From the NCBI GenBank assembly GCA_033439795.1, contig JAUTDP010000003.1:3472001-3536000 (forward strand): a DNA stretch of 64,000 nt. The letters run 5' to 3'. This document shows positions 23,561 through 36,170 of the stretch, one piece after another. The DNA comes from Sordaria brevicollis. Taxonomy: Eukaryota > Ascomycota > Sordariomycetes > Sordariales > Sordariaceae. A program made the position numbers and the translations under genes. The notes under the pieces were generated by a model. The model was given only the letters and a program-made list of their open reading frames with translations. It was not told the DNA's origin and did no database searches. Each line of letters opens with the position of its first letter. Position 1 is the first letter of the stretch.

Positions 23561-24193
23561 TAGGAGAGGTAATCTCTGTAAATTATATAACGTTCGAAAT
23601 AGACGGATTACTTAGCCTTTTTTCTAATATTTAAAAGGAATTCGTATATATATTAATTTATTTAATAAAATATTAATAAAAGTATTCCTTATATTATATT
23701 AGATTAAATCGAGGTTAAAGTACGTAGTAATAGTTATAAAAATGCAAAACGATTTAATTATTAATATAATTGCGTAGGTTTTTCGAATCTTATTTTTAAT
23801 TTATTAATTTCTTTTTATTATTAATTGAACTTTATACTTTTAAAATTTATTATTTTAATCGAATTTATAGACGTAAACCTATTATAACTTTAGAATTTCC
23901 TTACCGAATACCTTTTTAGTATTTATTTATTTTTAAAACTTTATTTTATAATATTCTATTAGGTACTCCTTTTCGGTAATAACGAATAATTCCCCTATAG
24001 GGTATAAAGAGAATTTATAATAATAATTTAAAAGCGGTAGAAAGTCTAACTAGTAGAGGGTCTTTAGTAAACTTTATTTTTATAAATAATTAACCTTTTC
24101 TTTTATTAATTTTAATTTAAAGTTATAATTAGGATCGATTTCGATTCCCCTCTTTCGTATTTTTTTTAAGAATATTTAATTTACGACTATATT

Positions 24194-24403
24194 TGTGAAG
24201 TAACCGCCACGCTAACTGTGGCGGCACCTTCCACGACCAACCGCCAGTCGGGAGACTAGCTGGCACGTTAATCGTCGGAAGGTTCGCATTACGGAATTAC
24301 AATAGTATAAAACTATTATACTTCCCGCGTTAAATGCGCGCCCTTCTTTTCTTAGAATAATCAATATTACTAATTTATTTACATATATACTATTCCTCTT
24401 ATA
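24194..24403 (+). repeat. 5' LTR of chromodomain gypsy element
   Basis: 210 bp; differs from 43018-43227 only by transitions along the parts compared. Confidence 0.92.
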
Positions 24404-24999
24404 ATAGTGCCCAATAATAGTTAATTGGACTATTAACACAATATAATACAATCTTAAATTCTATTTTAGAATCATTTTAATTTATATTATTATTATAGTA
24501 TTGACCGCTATATATTACCTCTATACCTTACTTAGCGAGCTATATATAACCTTTATACCGCGTTATTATTTAATTTATTTTAATTATTAATTTACTAATT
24601 ATCGTTATTAAAACTATCTAATCCCTATTTATTTCGTCTACTTATATTAAAATTATACTTAAAATAGATTTATCTAACCTAATAACTATTAGAAATCTAT
24701 AATACGTATTAAACTTTATTTACCTCAATTTAAAATACTAATAGGTAGCCCGCGTACCCGCAATTAAACGCGATGCGTTCAATTAAATTATCGAATCGTT
24801 ACCTGTACTAAATAAAACGGTATTAATTATAATATCTATAATAGTACGTTTAATGTAACGTTTATAGAAAACTAACTTATCCCCCTTCCTAAATAATTAG
24901 GTATTAAATTACGATATCCCTAAGCAATTTTTTAATACGGTTATTAAAACGGTTAACGCTAATAGACTTATAAACGGTACCTACCGTTTAATATTTTAA

Positions 25000-26686
25000 T
25001 TACCGCCTATTATAGAATAACCGGATTAAAATTAAAATTATTTCGAAAATATATATTACGAAATAAGCGATTATATCCCCGAAATACCAATAATTCAACC
25101 GCTAGATTACTTTTAATACCGTAATTAAATTATTATATTACGCGACGAAACTATTTAGAACGGCTATTAAGTTAAAGATTCGACGGATAATTTAGACGAC
25201 TATTTCTTATATAGTAATAAATTATATTCGTCCCTAATATTTTAATATATATCCGTCGAGGGCGATTAATTTAAAGATTCGCCGGCCTTATATTAGAGTA
25301 AATTAATCGAAGATTCGACCGACGGTTAAATTATCTTTAGTAATAAAATTTTATTCGAATTCGAAAATAAAAGTTTTATTAATACGACCGATCTATTCTT
25401 ATTATTAGAGATTGAATTATTTAATAAGAATTATAATTATTACGAATAGATTACCGATTCGTTTAATAATAACCTACCCCAATCTCTAATTAATTATTAA
25501 TTAACGGAAATTTATATTTTATATAAATAATTTATCCCCCATTATAAAATAATTACTTCGGCGTTAAATTTCGCCGACGTAGTAAGAGCTTTTCGCGGTT
25601 ATACGTATATATTACTTTAACCGTAATAGCGCGGCTAACCCTATCTTATTTAGTAAAACGGACGTATTAATTTACCCGTTTAATTAATAATATATATTTA
25701 TAGCCCGGGAATTATAAAGTAAAATATTTTAAATATATTATTTTATACGTAAAGATATAGAAAGGATTCGGATAAAAATGCGATAACCTAATAGCCGGAT
25801 ACCGAAATGCCTAACGTTATTAAATATATTCCAACGGAAATTAACCCCTAATATAATATAAATTAGTAGGAAAATAATAATTCTACCTAATACGATTTTA
25901 ATCGGTAGGCGGAGACGGAGGATATAATAATAAATAGTATATATAGTTCGTTAATATATAGTAATTGATATAGGTTAAATATAAAACCTTAATATTTTTA
26001 AATAATAAATCGTTTAATTTCGGTAGGAATTAAATTATTATTATCTAACGTAATAATATATAATATATTATTTCTCGACGTAATTATAGCATTAATCGAC
26101 CGTACGGCCAATTATCTTATTGGCTTCGGATTCCCCTAAACGCTTACCCTATTAAAATAAAAGTATACCCAACCCGTCGATTAATTATCCCTAATTAAAT
26201 AATCGGTTTAATAATAAATATAAACCCGAACGATTATCGAACTTTCTTCTAATTTAAATTTAATTTTTACTTTTAGCGAATTTATTCCTAAACCGGACCC
26301 AATAGACGAATATATTACCGACGAATTTAATAAACCAATTAACCCGATCGGTCCCGAAAACCAATTCGAAGTAGAAAATTTAGCGAATAAATTACTCTAC
26401 GGCGTTAAGAATATTTTAAATAAAGTAATTACTTTAAGTAAGAACGATTTAAAATAACCGTCTACCCTACTTAATTTAAAAAGATTATTTAATTAATTAA
26501 TATCTTTAAAATTATTTAGAAAGTTATTAAAATAGGTACCGGCGTAAATTCCTTCTTAATTAATTTAGGAACCGGCTATTCGTCCCTAACCGCTATTTAC
26601 GAATAGCGTAAATAGGGAAAAGGGGAAAGAGCGAATTATTTAATTTAGCGGAGGGAATATCGAATTAATTAAAACGCCTACCTTTA
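25000..26686 (+). pseudogene. Gag-like ORF remnant, first half (split by inserted element)
   Basis: Plus-strand frames read through with few stops and acidic, polar composition, for example FSEFIPKPDPIDEY then VENLANKLLYGVKNIL at about 26270-26430. Position after the 5' LTR and before RT suggests gag. No capsid domain recognised with certainty. Interrupted at 26686 by a second gypsy element; the reading resumes after 34554. Confidence 0.45.
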
Positions 26687-26890
26687 TGTTACGATACCGA
26701 TTTAGCAGAAGCTTGGAGAAGACGTATTATTGTACGAAGAGGAGAAGATCGAAAAAGAGTAGCGAAAACTCTGCTCTCGGACTATATATATAAGTAAAGT
26801 AGAAATATAATTATGGGTACGATTATATTCCGCTAGTAATTCGGTATTAAAACGCCTAAAGAACGTTACCGATAATTTAGTACTATAATA
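26687..26890 (-). repeat. Left (3') LTR of the innermost gypsy element
   Basis: 204 bp, same length as 34351-34554; differences are transitions in both directions. Confidence 0.9.
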
Positions 26891-27496
26891 GTACCCCCGG
26901 CTCTAAAATGTAATTGACTTTAATTATTAATAAAATTAATATACCGATACCTTTATAAGTTAATTAGTAAATTGCGGGCGTAGTGGTAGCGGGTAGTTTA
27001 TATTATCGTACGTATTAAATTTGGCGATTTGCCTATTGCGGCGGTTGTAAATAGTATTACGCTAGGCCGAATTTAAATAATTAAAATAATATATAGGCTT
27101 ATAATTCTTCCCCTCCTATTTTAATTAAATTTCTAAATTTTTAAATTCTCTTTCTCTCTTTCCTTTCTTTTTTATAACCTTTATTAATGTAATTCTAATA
27201 CTCTTTAAATTTTTCGCGCGATAAATACTCTTTTTCTATTTATAATAAAGTAAACTTTTTAAAAATTTCGTATATTTTTTTAACGTTATTATATTTCTTC
27301 GTTATTATTTTTATAAAGATTTTAATATAATTCCTATTAAAGGTATAAATTATATAATTTATTTGAAATTTATTATTAAAAATATTATTCTAAATAATAA
27401 CGTTCTTATAGCGTTTTAGTACTTCTATTTTTTAGGTAAGAAGAAGAAATATTGCGAATATATTAGTCGTAAAAAGAATTATAACGAGGTGAGTTT

Positions 27497-27498
<2 letters not shown>

Positions 27499-27535
<37 letters not shown>
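27499..27535 (+). repeat. Homopolymer of 37 T (poly-A on the element's coding strand)
   Basis: An uninterrupted T37 run lies about 610 bp inside the 3' LTR of the minus-strand gypsy element. It could be slippage, or a remnant of a retroposed tail from a non-LTR insertion that I could not otherwise delimit. Confidence 0.8.
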
Positions 27536-27539
<4 letters not shown>

Positions 27540-28799
27540 AGCGTTTTATTAACGAAATAAGCCCGCTATCCTAATAGCTAGCGATAGAGCCGATATTATT
27601 ACTTTAGTTTGTTAATTAATTAAATTTTAAAAATACGACGTTAATAGAATTTTTATTTAGGAGGAGGCGTTGCGTACGCATATTGTAGTCGCTATTAAAA
27701 ATCTCTTAATATATTTCGATACCGTTAAAGCAGTTATTAAAACCGAATTTAAATTTTCGGGCTTTAAAAAGGCTATTAAAAATACCGTAGGTATATTATC
27801 GAGGGGTAGGCGAATATATAATATAGTATTAATTATTCTATAGTACGCCGTTATTAAAAAAATTGCCGATAAATATATTTAAATTTTAATATAATTGGCT
27901 CTTAAGCGTCCCGTTATAAGTATTCCCGTATAAAAGTATTAATATTAGAAGGAAATTTAATTAATACGCTTTATTTATAATAACCCCGGTTAATTAATTT
28001 AATTTTTTATTAAGAAGCGTTTTTATAATATAATCGAAGCGGAGGTAATTCGTATAATTAGTATTATTAAAAATACTAATCCCGAATATTAGGAGGAGGA
28101 AATTACGTAGGTTATAAATAGTTTCTTTATATAAATTTTTATTTAAGTAGCCGGTAAAACGTCGAAGTTTCGTTTTGGAGATAATAGATTTTAGTAGAGG
28201 ATAATTAATAAGAATATAATACTTTAATAGGAAAACGATAATAAAAATATAATTCTATTATTATATTTTATTATAAAGAAATATTAAAAAAAATAAAATT
28301 TAAGGCTTAAATAATATAATTAATTTATAAATTAAAATTATAGGAAGAGATTATAAAAACGTATTATAATATATATATAGGAAATTATAGGGATATATTA
28401 TAATTTATACGTGGGAGACCGAAGGGGCGTATTATAATTTATATATAAGAAATGGGTTAGGTTCGGGCGAGCCGTTAGTTATATTATATTCCCTTAAGGC
28501 TTTATTTAATTTTCGTTAACGTTAGGTTCGAAATTTTATTAAATTTAGGGCCTAATTTATACGGGTATTTAGCGTAGAAATTTTAAATATTATTTATATT
28601 AGTTTGGAAATTTTTTATAGGGTATTAATCCGGTAGGTAAAATCGGGGCTATTTAATTTTATAGAATAATTTACTTTTTAGGGATTATTTAGAATTAAAA
28701 ATACGTTTAAAATATTATTTTTCTTTATTAAATATCGTTTTAAAAACGATAGCGCCCTTTATTTATTAATCGAAGGCTTCGTTAAAGGCTTTTTAATTA

Positions 28800-28990
28800 G
28801 ATAAACTTTTTTAATAAAATTAAATAAAGGAAATATAAAAAACGGAGAAGATTTTATATATTACGTTTATAATAAAGGTAATTACCCGGCGGTATACCTT
28901 TTTAACGACGAACGGGCTTATTTATTTATTAGTTAATTTAAGGGACGGGCGGCCTTAATTTTAATATTTAGTATTAATTTAAATTTTATC
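28800..28990 (-). pseudogene. Gypsy integrase C-terminal remnant
   Basis: The minus strand reads YIKSSPFFIFPLFNFIKKVYL, close to the K-H-xxFHVSLLKP-type segment at the end of the gypsy integrase GPF/Y module. Its position left of the RT fits minus orientation. Weak on its own. Confidence 0.5.
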
Positions 28991-30739
28991 CCCGATTACG
29001 TACTTTAGGGCGTTCGATTTATAAATATTAGTATAATGTTTTTATTTTTTTTAAACCTCTTTTATAAATAAATGGGTTTTAATAGTAATATAGTTTATAT
29101 ACTTTTTTATTATCCGAGCGTTAAATAATTCTTAATATTATATTAGCGATATAGGGGCGTTATAACGTTAAAGGGGTTCGGTATTTATTTTTGGGTATTA
29201 ATTATAATTAATAAAGAACGGGGAGAAGTTTATAATTTTTAAAATGTAATTATTCGTTACGAATTCGGTAAAAAGTAATTAAATAAATTAATCGTTTTAA
29301 TAATAAAAATAAAAGGCGTATAAATATTATTCGATATAAGCGTTTATAATTTCTATTTAATTATTAATTTTTAAGTAAACGGATGAAGAAAGTTTTTATT
29401 AAATATTGAAGAATCGATAAAATTCTTATTAAAAGGTAATAACGAATTAAAAGCCGTGGTCGGAGACGATAAAATCGGGGGTACTATATAAATAATAAAT
29501 TTCGCGGAGGAAGGTATTAACGACTTTTTTAACGGTTAAATTATAAATAGGGATATAATATTATATTTTCGTTAAATAGTTAATAATTATTATAATATAA
29601 ATATATATCCTTTTACCGCTTTTAATTTTGGGAAGGGGGCCGATAAAATTTATTAAAAAGTTAAATTATTAATAAAATAAAATTAATATAGGTTCGAATA
29701 GGTTTAAGGGCGTAAATTTAAAATTTTTAACCTGGGTATAAAAATAATAATTTTAAATGAAGGTAATTACGTTTTTAAATAAATTAAGTTAAATATAAAT
29801 CCGTTGGATAAAATTATAAATTTTAAAATAATTTGGGTAATTATTAGGCGTTAAACCGTAAGTATATTAAAGAATTTAAAAGCGAATTTCGTTATAAAAA
29901 GGGATAAAAACCCGTTTATTAATTAAAATCCGATTATAAAGGATTTTATAATTTATTATAATAATCCCTATAAATTTTTTAATACGTTTAGGGAATTTTT
30001 TATAATTAGGGTTATAGAAGTAAGCGATAATTATAAAGGAATTAGGTAAAGCGAAATAAATAACGTCAATATAATTATTAATTAATAATTCGGTATTGAA
30101 GATTAGGAGTTTTATAAATTATTCGTCGTCGTTATTATTATTATTATTAAAATCCAATTCTTCGATTTAATTCTCCTTCGGTAATAAAATATATATATAG
30201 TTCGTTACCTAATTATTACTAAAATTACGCTTATTCGCTAAAGTATTTCTAGGTAATTGGGAGAGGGCGTTAGGGATAGTTATGTAGGCGCCCGGGCGGT
30301 ATATAATTTTAAAGCGGAAATTACTAAAGAATTTGGATTACTAAATTTATTATTAATTAAGGAATTTCGTTATTATAAAGTATTAGAGGTTTTTATAATT
30401 AATAATAATTTTAATAGCGTTTTTAATTTTTTAGAATTCGGGGCGCTATTTTTCGAAGGTTTTAATAATAGTAAAGAATTTTTTATTATAAATTTTGTAA
30501 TTATATTCGGCCGGGGAATATTTAAACGAAAAGAAGGCGATAAGGTAGCGTTTCTTTTCTTTATCGATTTAGGAGAAGATACCGTTAAACGCTTAATCCG
30601 AGGCATCGATTTCGATAACGGTTTAATATTCGGGGTAATAGTACGTAAAGATAGGGGCCGAAGTAAAAGCGTTCTTTAAGCGTTTAAATATTATAATTAC
30701 GGTTTTAAATATAAGGTTAATTTATTTATTATAGGATAT

Positions 30740-31560
30740 AAGGGTTATAAGGGATTAGGCGATTTTAAAAAAGCTTTTAATAAATTTGCGGTAAAAGTTC
30801 GCGAAGCCGATAAAACGTTAGAAATCCTTTAAGGTTTCCGGGACGCTCTAACCGATAATAGCGTTAATTTTCTTAAAATTTATATATAAATTGTTGTAGG
30901 AAATAATAAACCCTAAGTATTTCATTTTATATTTATAGAATTCGTATTTTTAGATATTGATAATTAGGTTTATTTTTATAAATTTTTCTATAATATTTTC
31001 GAAGTAATGTTTATATTCTATTTTAATCCTACTATAAATAAATATATTATTAAAATAGGTTATAATATATTTATCCAAAATATTAAATAGGACGTAATTA
31101 ATATAATATTAGAATAACGCCGGCGTATTTATTATATTGAAATTTATAATAAAGTATTCGAAGAGATTAAATTTAATAATAAACGCGGTCTTCTATTCGT
31201 TGCCCTTAGCGATATATAAACGGTTAAAAGTTATAATAATATTAAATTTATTAAATTATTTCGCTTTACGGAAGGAATTAATTATTTTATAAATAAAGGG
31301 AATAAAATATTTATTCTTTATTATAATATTATTCAATTTATGGTAATTAACGTAAATTCGTATATTACCCCTTAGTTTTCGGGTTAGGAATATAGGGGTA
31401 ATTATAAGGGACGAATTTAAGCGGATAAAATTAAAAGTTAAATAATTATTTAAATATTTATATATAATATAGAATTTTTTTTAAGATATAGGGCGTAAGC
31501 GGTAATATAGGGGGGTTTAATTAGGGATAAAATCGATTTTATAATTAAAGGGGCGGTGAA
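30740..31560 (-). pseudogene. Gypsy reverse transcriptase remnant of the innermost element
   Basis: The minus strand reads across stops GNIRIYVNYHKLNNIIIKN, then FNKFNI, KTAFIIKFNLFEYFI, the catalytic box ITYFNNIFIYS at about 31057-31031 (canonical YLDDILIYS, Asp to Asn by RIP), KYEFYKYKMKYLGFIIS and RFIGFANFYRKFI. These are the RT motifs of Ty3/gypsy in order. Stops replace Trp and Gln codons. Confidence 0.92.
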
Positions 31561-34350
31561 GTAATATCGTTTTCGTAATTTCGGGGTCGAAAACCTTTTA
31601 AAGGTAATAAAAATATTTTAATAAAGTTTTAATAATCTTTACGTAAATAAATATTAATTTTTCGTTAATATATTTTTAAATATTTTCCGCCGAAATAGCC
31701 CGGAATTATAATTATTCTATTATTTAATCTTAGTAATTAATTAAAAACTAGTAAAAGGGAATAGGTATAAATTAGTTAATGAAGATTATACGAAGTATAA
31801 TATTATCGAAATTATTAAAAGTTTAATTAAAATCTTTAGGGTCGGAATTAGAGAATAGGATTATAATTATCGGCGAATTACTATTAATACCGGGGAAAGG
31901 TATTATAATTTTAGTAAAGTAGTAAAATTAATCGGGAATATATTTAAAAATTTTTATACCGGGTTCTTTATATATTAAAATAAAATTGGGGGTAAATAAT
32001 AGGCGGATAATTGCGTTTTATAGTTAATTATAATTATTCGGGCGGGAGCGAACCTTTAAAGTATAGCGGAAAGAAGTGGAATAATAGCGAAATTTTCGTA
32101 ATTTAACGGAAGGTTAGGTTAAATTTCGGGGTATAGGCCTAATTTTTAATAGTATTCGAAGGGTTATAATTAATAAGGGAAAGTTTAATACGTTTTTAAT
32201 AAAGGGCGAAGGAAATAAAAGCGTTTCTTTAATAGTAAAATTGGGGAGATTTATAATACTTTATAATTAATTTACAGTAAGGTTATACTTTTTTAATTAA
32301 GGGAGGTTAAAAATAATATCGAAATTATTAAAAAATTAAATAAAAAGAGTAAAGCGATTTATAAAAGAATTAATAGAATAAAATATAATATAAATATAAA
32401 AAATAGAACCTCTTTTATAATTATCGGTTAAACGGAGGGTATAAGGGCGGTAAAAAAGTATTAAAGGGAAAGTATAATATTATACGAAGGAAGAATTAAT
32501 AAAATTTATTAATAAATACCTAGAATCGATTATTATAGAATATAACGTTTCGGGGGTATTATTAGAGCGAATAAAATTTAAAAAAGAGAAATTAATATTT
32601 AATTTTATAGAATATAAATATAAATCTTTTAATTCTTTTATATTATACTTTTAGCGGCGATTTTTACTAGAGGTTAAGTTTTTCCCGCTTTAGGCGTCGG
32701 TATCGAAACCGGAGCGTTTTAAACGGGAATAGAGGCCTAAGTTTTATATTTCGCTTTAATTATATAAATTATAGCGTAATAACCGGCCCCGCTATAATAT
32801 ATATATAAATCTTCTACTTTATAGCGGGTTTATTCCTTTATAAAAATAAAATTATTAAATTTCCTTATAAAGGTAAAAATTTTATTAAAAATTATAAGGT
32901 TATTAGCGGGTTAGGCGGGGGTAAACGGTAAAATATTAATATAATAATTAATATTTAATAAATTAGTAATAAATTCGTAGAAAAAGTTTATTTAACTTTC
33001 GAAATTGTTAAGGGTTAGGCGGTTGGTACCGATAATATTAATAAGGGTATTTTAGAAGCGTTTATTAATTTTCGATTTAAAGGCGTCGATATAATAATGA
33101 ATATTAAATTCGTAGGAGTCGGCGAATTTAGTAAACGTAGAAATAAAATCGGCGAAGGGAAGGGTGCTTTATTATAAATAGTTTATTTCTTGGATTATTT
33201 TAATATAAATATCGAAAGTAATATAGTACGGGTCGAATTACTTAAGGAAATTTTAAAAATTAGTAAAATTTACGGATTAAATAATAGAATTCTAAAAGGA
33301 AGTTATAATTATATTAATTTTAAAGCGAATATATATAAAAACGTTATTAAAAAGGCGTTAAAAAATATAAAGGATCCGGTTAATAAATATTAAATAAGTA
33401 GCGTAATCGATAGTGAATTTAATATTAATAAAAAATTTTTAATTAATATATTCTTTTTATCGTTTTGCGAAAGAATATTCGGCGTTAATAAAAATAAAGG
33501 GTTCGGCGCTATAAATACAATTAAATAGGGAAGGGGATAAAGAAAGAAAAGCGATAAATAGGGGTTAAAGGTTAATTTAATTGGTAATATATTAGCGAAT
33601 TTAGAATATAATTTCGGTAATATATTAATTAATTTTAAATTAAGTAACGTTAATTCGCTAATCGATTATATTAATTTAAACGGTTTAAAGGCGGACGGTA
33701 ATTTCGAATTCGGAAATGTAGAGGAAGGTTTAATTAATTTACTTTTATATTTTAGTAATTTTTTAAACGAATTCGGTAATATAATTACAAAATTGGGTTT
33801 TAGAGTGGGAAGCTATATCGAAATTTATTATAGCCTAAGTTTAGGCGTTATAAATATAGTTTTAAGTGCGGTTAAATTAAGTTTTAATAGCGTTAAAGTA
33901 AATACGGAATTAGGAAAGGAATTTGGAATCCGTTTTTATAACGCTTACGAAGCGAAAGAAATCGTTTTATAAATTATAAATAATAGTATTAATATAAAAT
34001 TAATTATAGGAAAGAAAGAGGTTAATAGTAAAGGTTTATTATTCGTTATTAGAATTAGGGCCCGAGGTATTTGTACCGGACGTTTCGAAGCTATTTAAAT
34101 TTATAGTTAAAATTAGATTTAAATTTAAGTGGGCGTAAAGGCGGAGAAAAATTAACGATATTTAATTATAAAATTAGTAAAGGGTTGGTAATATTCGGTC
34201 GAAATAGTAATTAATAAGAAGAATAAGGGATTTTGTAGAAAGGGGTTCGATAAAGTTTAATTAGAAAAGATCGGCACCGTTTCTACGAATTAATTAAAGC
34301 GAAATGTTTAATAAACGTTAAGCTATTAATTATAGAAAAGTATAATAAAT

Positions 34351-34554
34351 TATTACGATATTAATTTAATAGAAATTTAAAGAAGATATATTATTATACG
34401 AAGAGGAGAAGATTGAGAGAGAGTAGTGAAAATTCTACTTTCGGACTATATATATAAGTGAGGTGGAGATATAATTGTAAATACGATTGTACTCCGTTGG
34501 TAGTTCGGTGCTAAGACGCCTGGGGAGCGCTGCCGATAATTTGGTACCGTAATA
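34351..34554 (-). repeat. Right (5') LTR of the innermost gypsy element
   Basis: 204 bp; ends GTACCGTAATA just before the CTTTA duplication. Confidence 0.9.
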
Positions 34555-34559
34555 CTTTA

Positions 34560-35060
34560 TAAATTTTTCTTTCGAATTATTAATTCTTTTATTAAAGTTT
34601 CGAGGACTATTAAGAATAATACCGATTTTATTATTAAAATTAAATAATTTAACGAAAATTAAAATTATTAGTATATTTATTTCCCCGAATATTTTAGGCT
34701 TACTTTTAAGGGATTAACGAATTATAGAACTCTTATTGAATTTAGCGTCTTCGGATAAATTAAAGGTATTACGAAAGGATAAAAAGAGTTGGATACTATT
34801 TATATTATAAGCAATTATTCAATAGCGACGGAAATTAATTAAAGTTATTAGCCGCAAAATAACCGATTAAAATTAACCTAGTAATTATTATAATAATTAT
34901 TATAATAATAATAAAGATAATTAAAGCGGTAATTAATACGGGTATAATAAAGAAATCGATAATAATAAAGGCGGAGTGCCTATTAACGAGGAAGAGCGTT
35001 ATATTATTTATATTATAAGAATTAGCGTAGCGATTAATAATATTAAATTATAAGTATTAG
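34560..35060 (+). pseudogene. Gag-like ORF remnant, second half
   Basis: Continues the plus-strand gag-like reading after the nested insertion. It is Asn-rich (SNYYNNYYNNNKDN) and reaches GGVPINEEERYIIYIIRI at about 34970-35020. Function beyond gag-like is not assignable. Confidence 0.4.
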
Positions 35061-35839
35061 TTAATTAATTCGCCGCTACTTTATAAAATAATACGGGGTT
35101 TAACGGCTAGAAGATTATACTATTGGGCTATTTCTAATTAAACGCTAAAATTAACGACGGTAATAATAGCGAAAATTACTTCTAAAAGAAAAATAAAATA
35201 TATATTATCTCCCTTTACTTATTTATAGAAATTATATATAATACCACTATAGAAGATAATTTTCGTACGGAACTTCTACGTAAAAATCTTTATTAATTAT
35301 TTTTCGGCATAGTAAAAATTTAATTTATAAATTAATTTAATACCTATAAACGAACTTCCCTTAAATAAAATTTAAAAATATAATTAAGAGTTATTTTAAC
35401 GAAATTCTATATACCCTAAATTTAAACGTTAATTAAATTCGACGCTTTAGAATATACGTACGAAGATTATCGTAATAGTAAACCCCCCTATAATATAATA
35501 ATATAAATTATTTATTTTACTAAGGAATTCGGCGAGAAGGATAAAGGGATATATATAGTCCGTATTTATAATTACTTATACCCTAACTTTAAGGATTCTA
35601 TTACCGAACCCGCTAATAATATAACCTTCGATAAATAATTAACCTATATTAATCGTCGCGCTGAAACTTATAAATAGAAAATTATTAACGATTTAAGTAG
35701 TTATAATTTTACCTTTAATAAAAGAATCCTTCGAATTTAATTTAATAATAAGTTCCTAAAGATTAAGCCGATTAAAGTAATTAATTTCTTAAAATAGGAA
35801 GAGGAAGAAATTGAATTATCGACGGATATTATATTATAG

Positions 35840-36170
35840 AGAGCCTACGACGATTATTATAGTAGCTTTAGGAATAGGGGCTACCGCAACGGTAATTTAT
35901 TATTTAATCGCGGCGGATCTTTCCCTAATTGCGGTAATTTATTTACTAACCGAAGTAATTTATATTCGCGAGGTAAATTATCGTTGTACGGAAGAGGGAA
36001 TTTTGGGCGAGGTTCGTACTTTAATTACTATTATTATAATAGCCCTTCCTTTAATTTTCGCGGCGGATTAATTCGCGGAAGAGCTTAGCAACGTTAACGT
36101 CGTCCTTATAAGCGTATTTATCGCTATTACGTTCGTTTCGGTCTTCCCTATAACGGTATATATACTATTA
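35840..36170 (+). pseudogene. Arg/Gly-rich segment of the chromodomain gypsy element
   Basis: One plus frame reads SFRNRGYRNG, FNRGGS, NRSN, SRGK, YGRGNFGRGSYFN, FNFRGGLIRGR. This is an RGG-box-like nucleic-acid-binding tail between gag and RT, where a nucleocapsid belongs. The longer 86-codon open frame at 35811-36071 is a different frame of the same DNA and is hydrophobic by shadowing. Confidence 0.6.

Larger units (their letters stand above)
26687..34554 (-). mobile_element. RIP-mutated Ty3/gypsy element, innermost of the nest
   Basis: LTRs of 204 bp at 26687-26890 and 34351-34554 (TGTTACGATACC start) with CTTTA on both sides (26682-26686, 34555-34559). Length 7868 bp. The minus strand carries recognisable gypsy RT and an integrase C-terminal segment, so the 5' LTR is the right one. 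It is inserted in the gag-like region of the chromodomain element, hence the youngest of the three. The plus-strand open frames inside it (such as 30257-30679) are antisense. Confidence 0.92.

Noticed and set aside
30257..30679. 140-codon plus-strand frame with acidic/hydrophobic product
   Set aside because: Antisense to the minus-strand gypsy pol, whose RT motifs are recognisable next to it.
33190..33393. 67-codon plus-strand frame in the AT-rich block
   Set aside because: Lies antisense within the 5' part of the minus-strand gypsy element; RIP-generated composition keeps frames open by chance.
35811..36071. 86-codon uninterrupted plus-strand frame in the AT-rich block
   Set aside because: Another frame of the same DNA gives a coherent Arg/Gly-rich gag tail; the open frame is a hydrophobic shadow.
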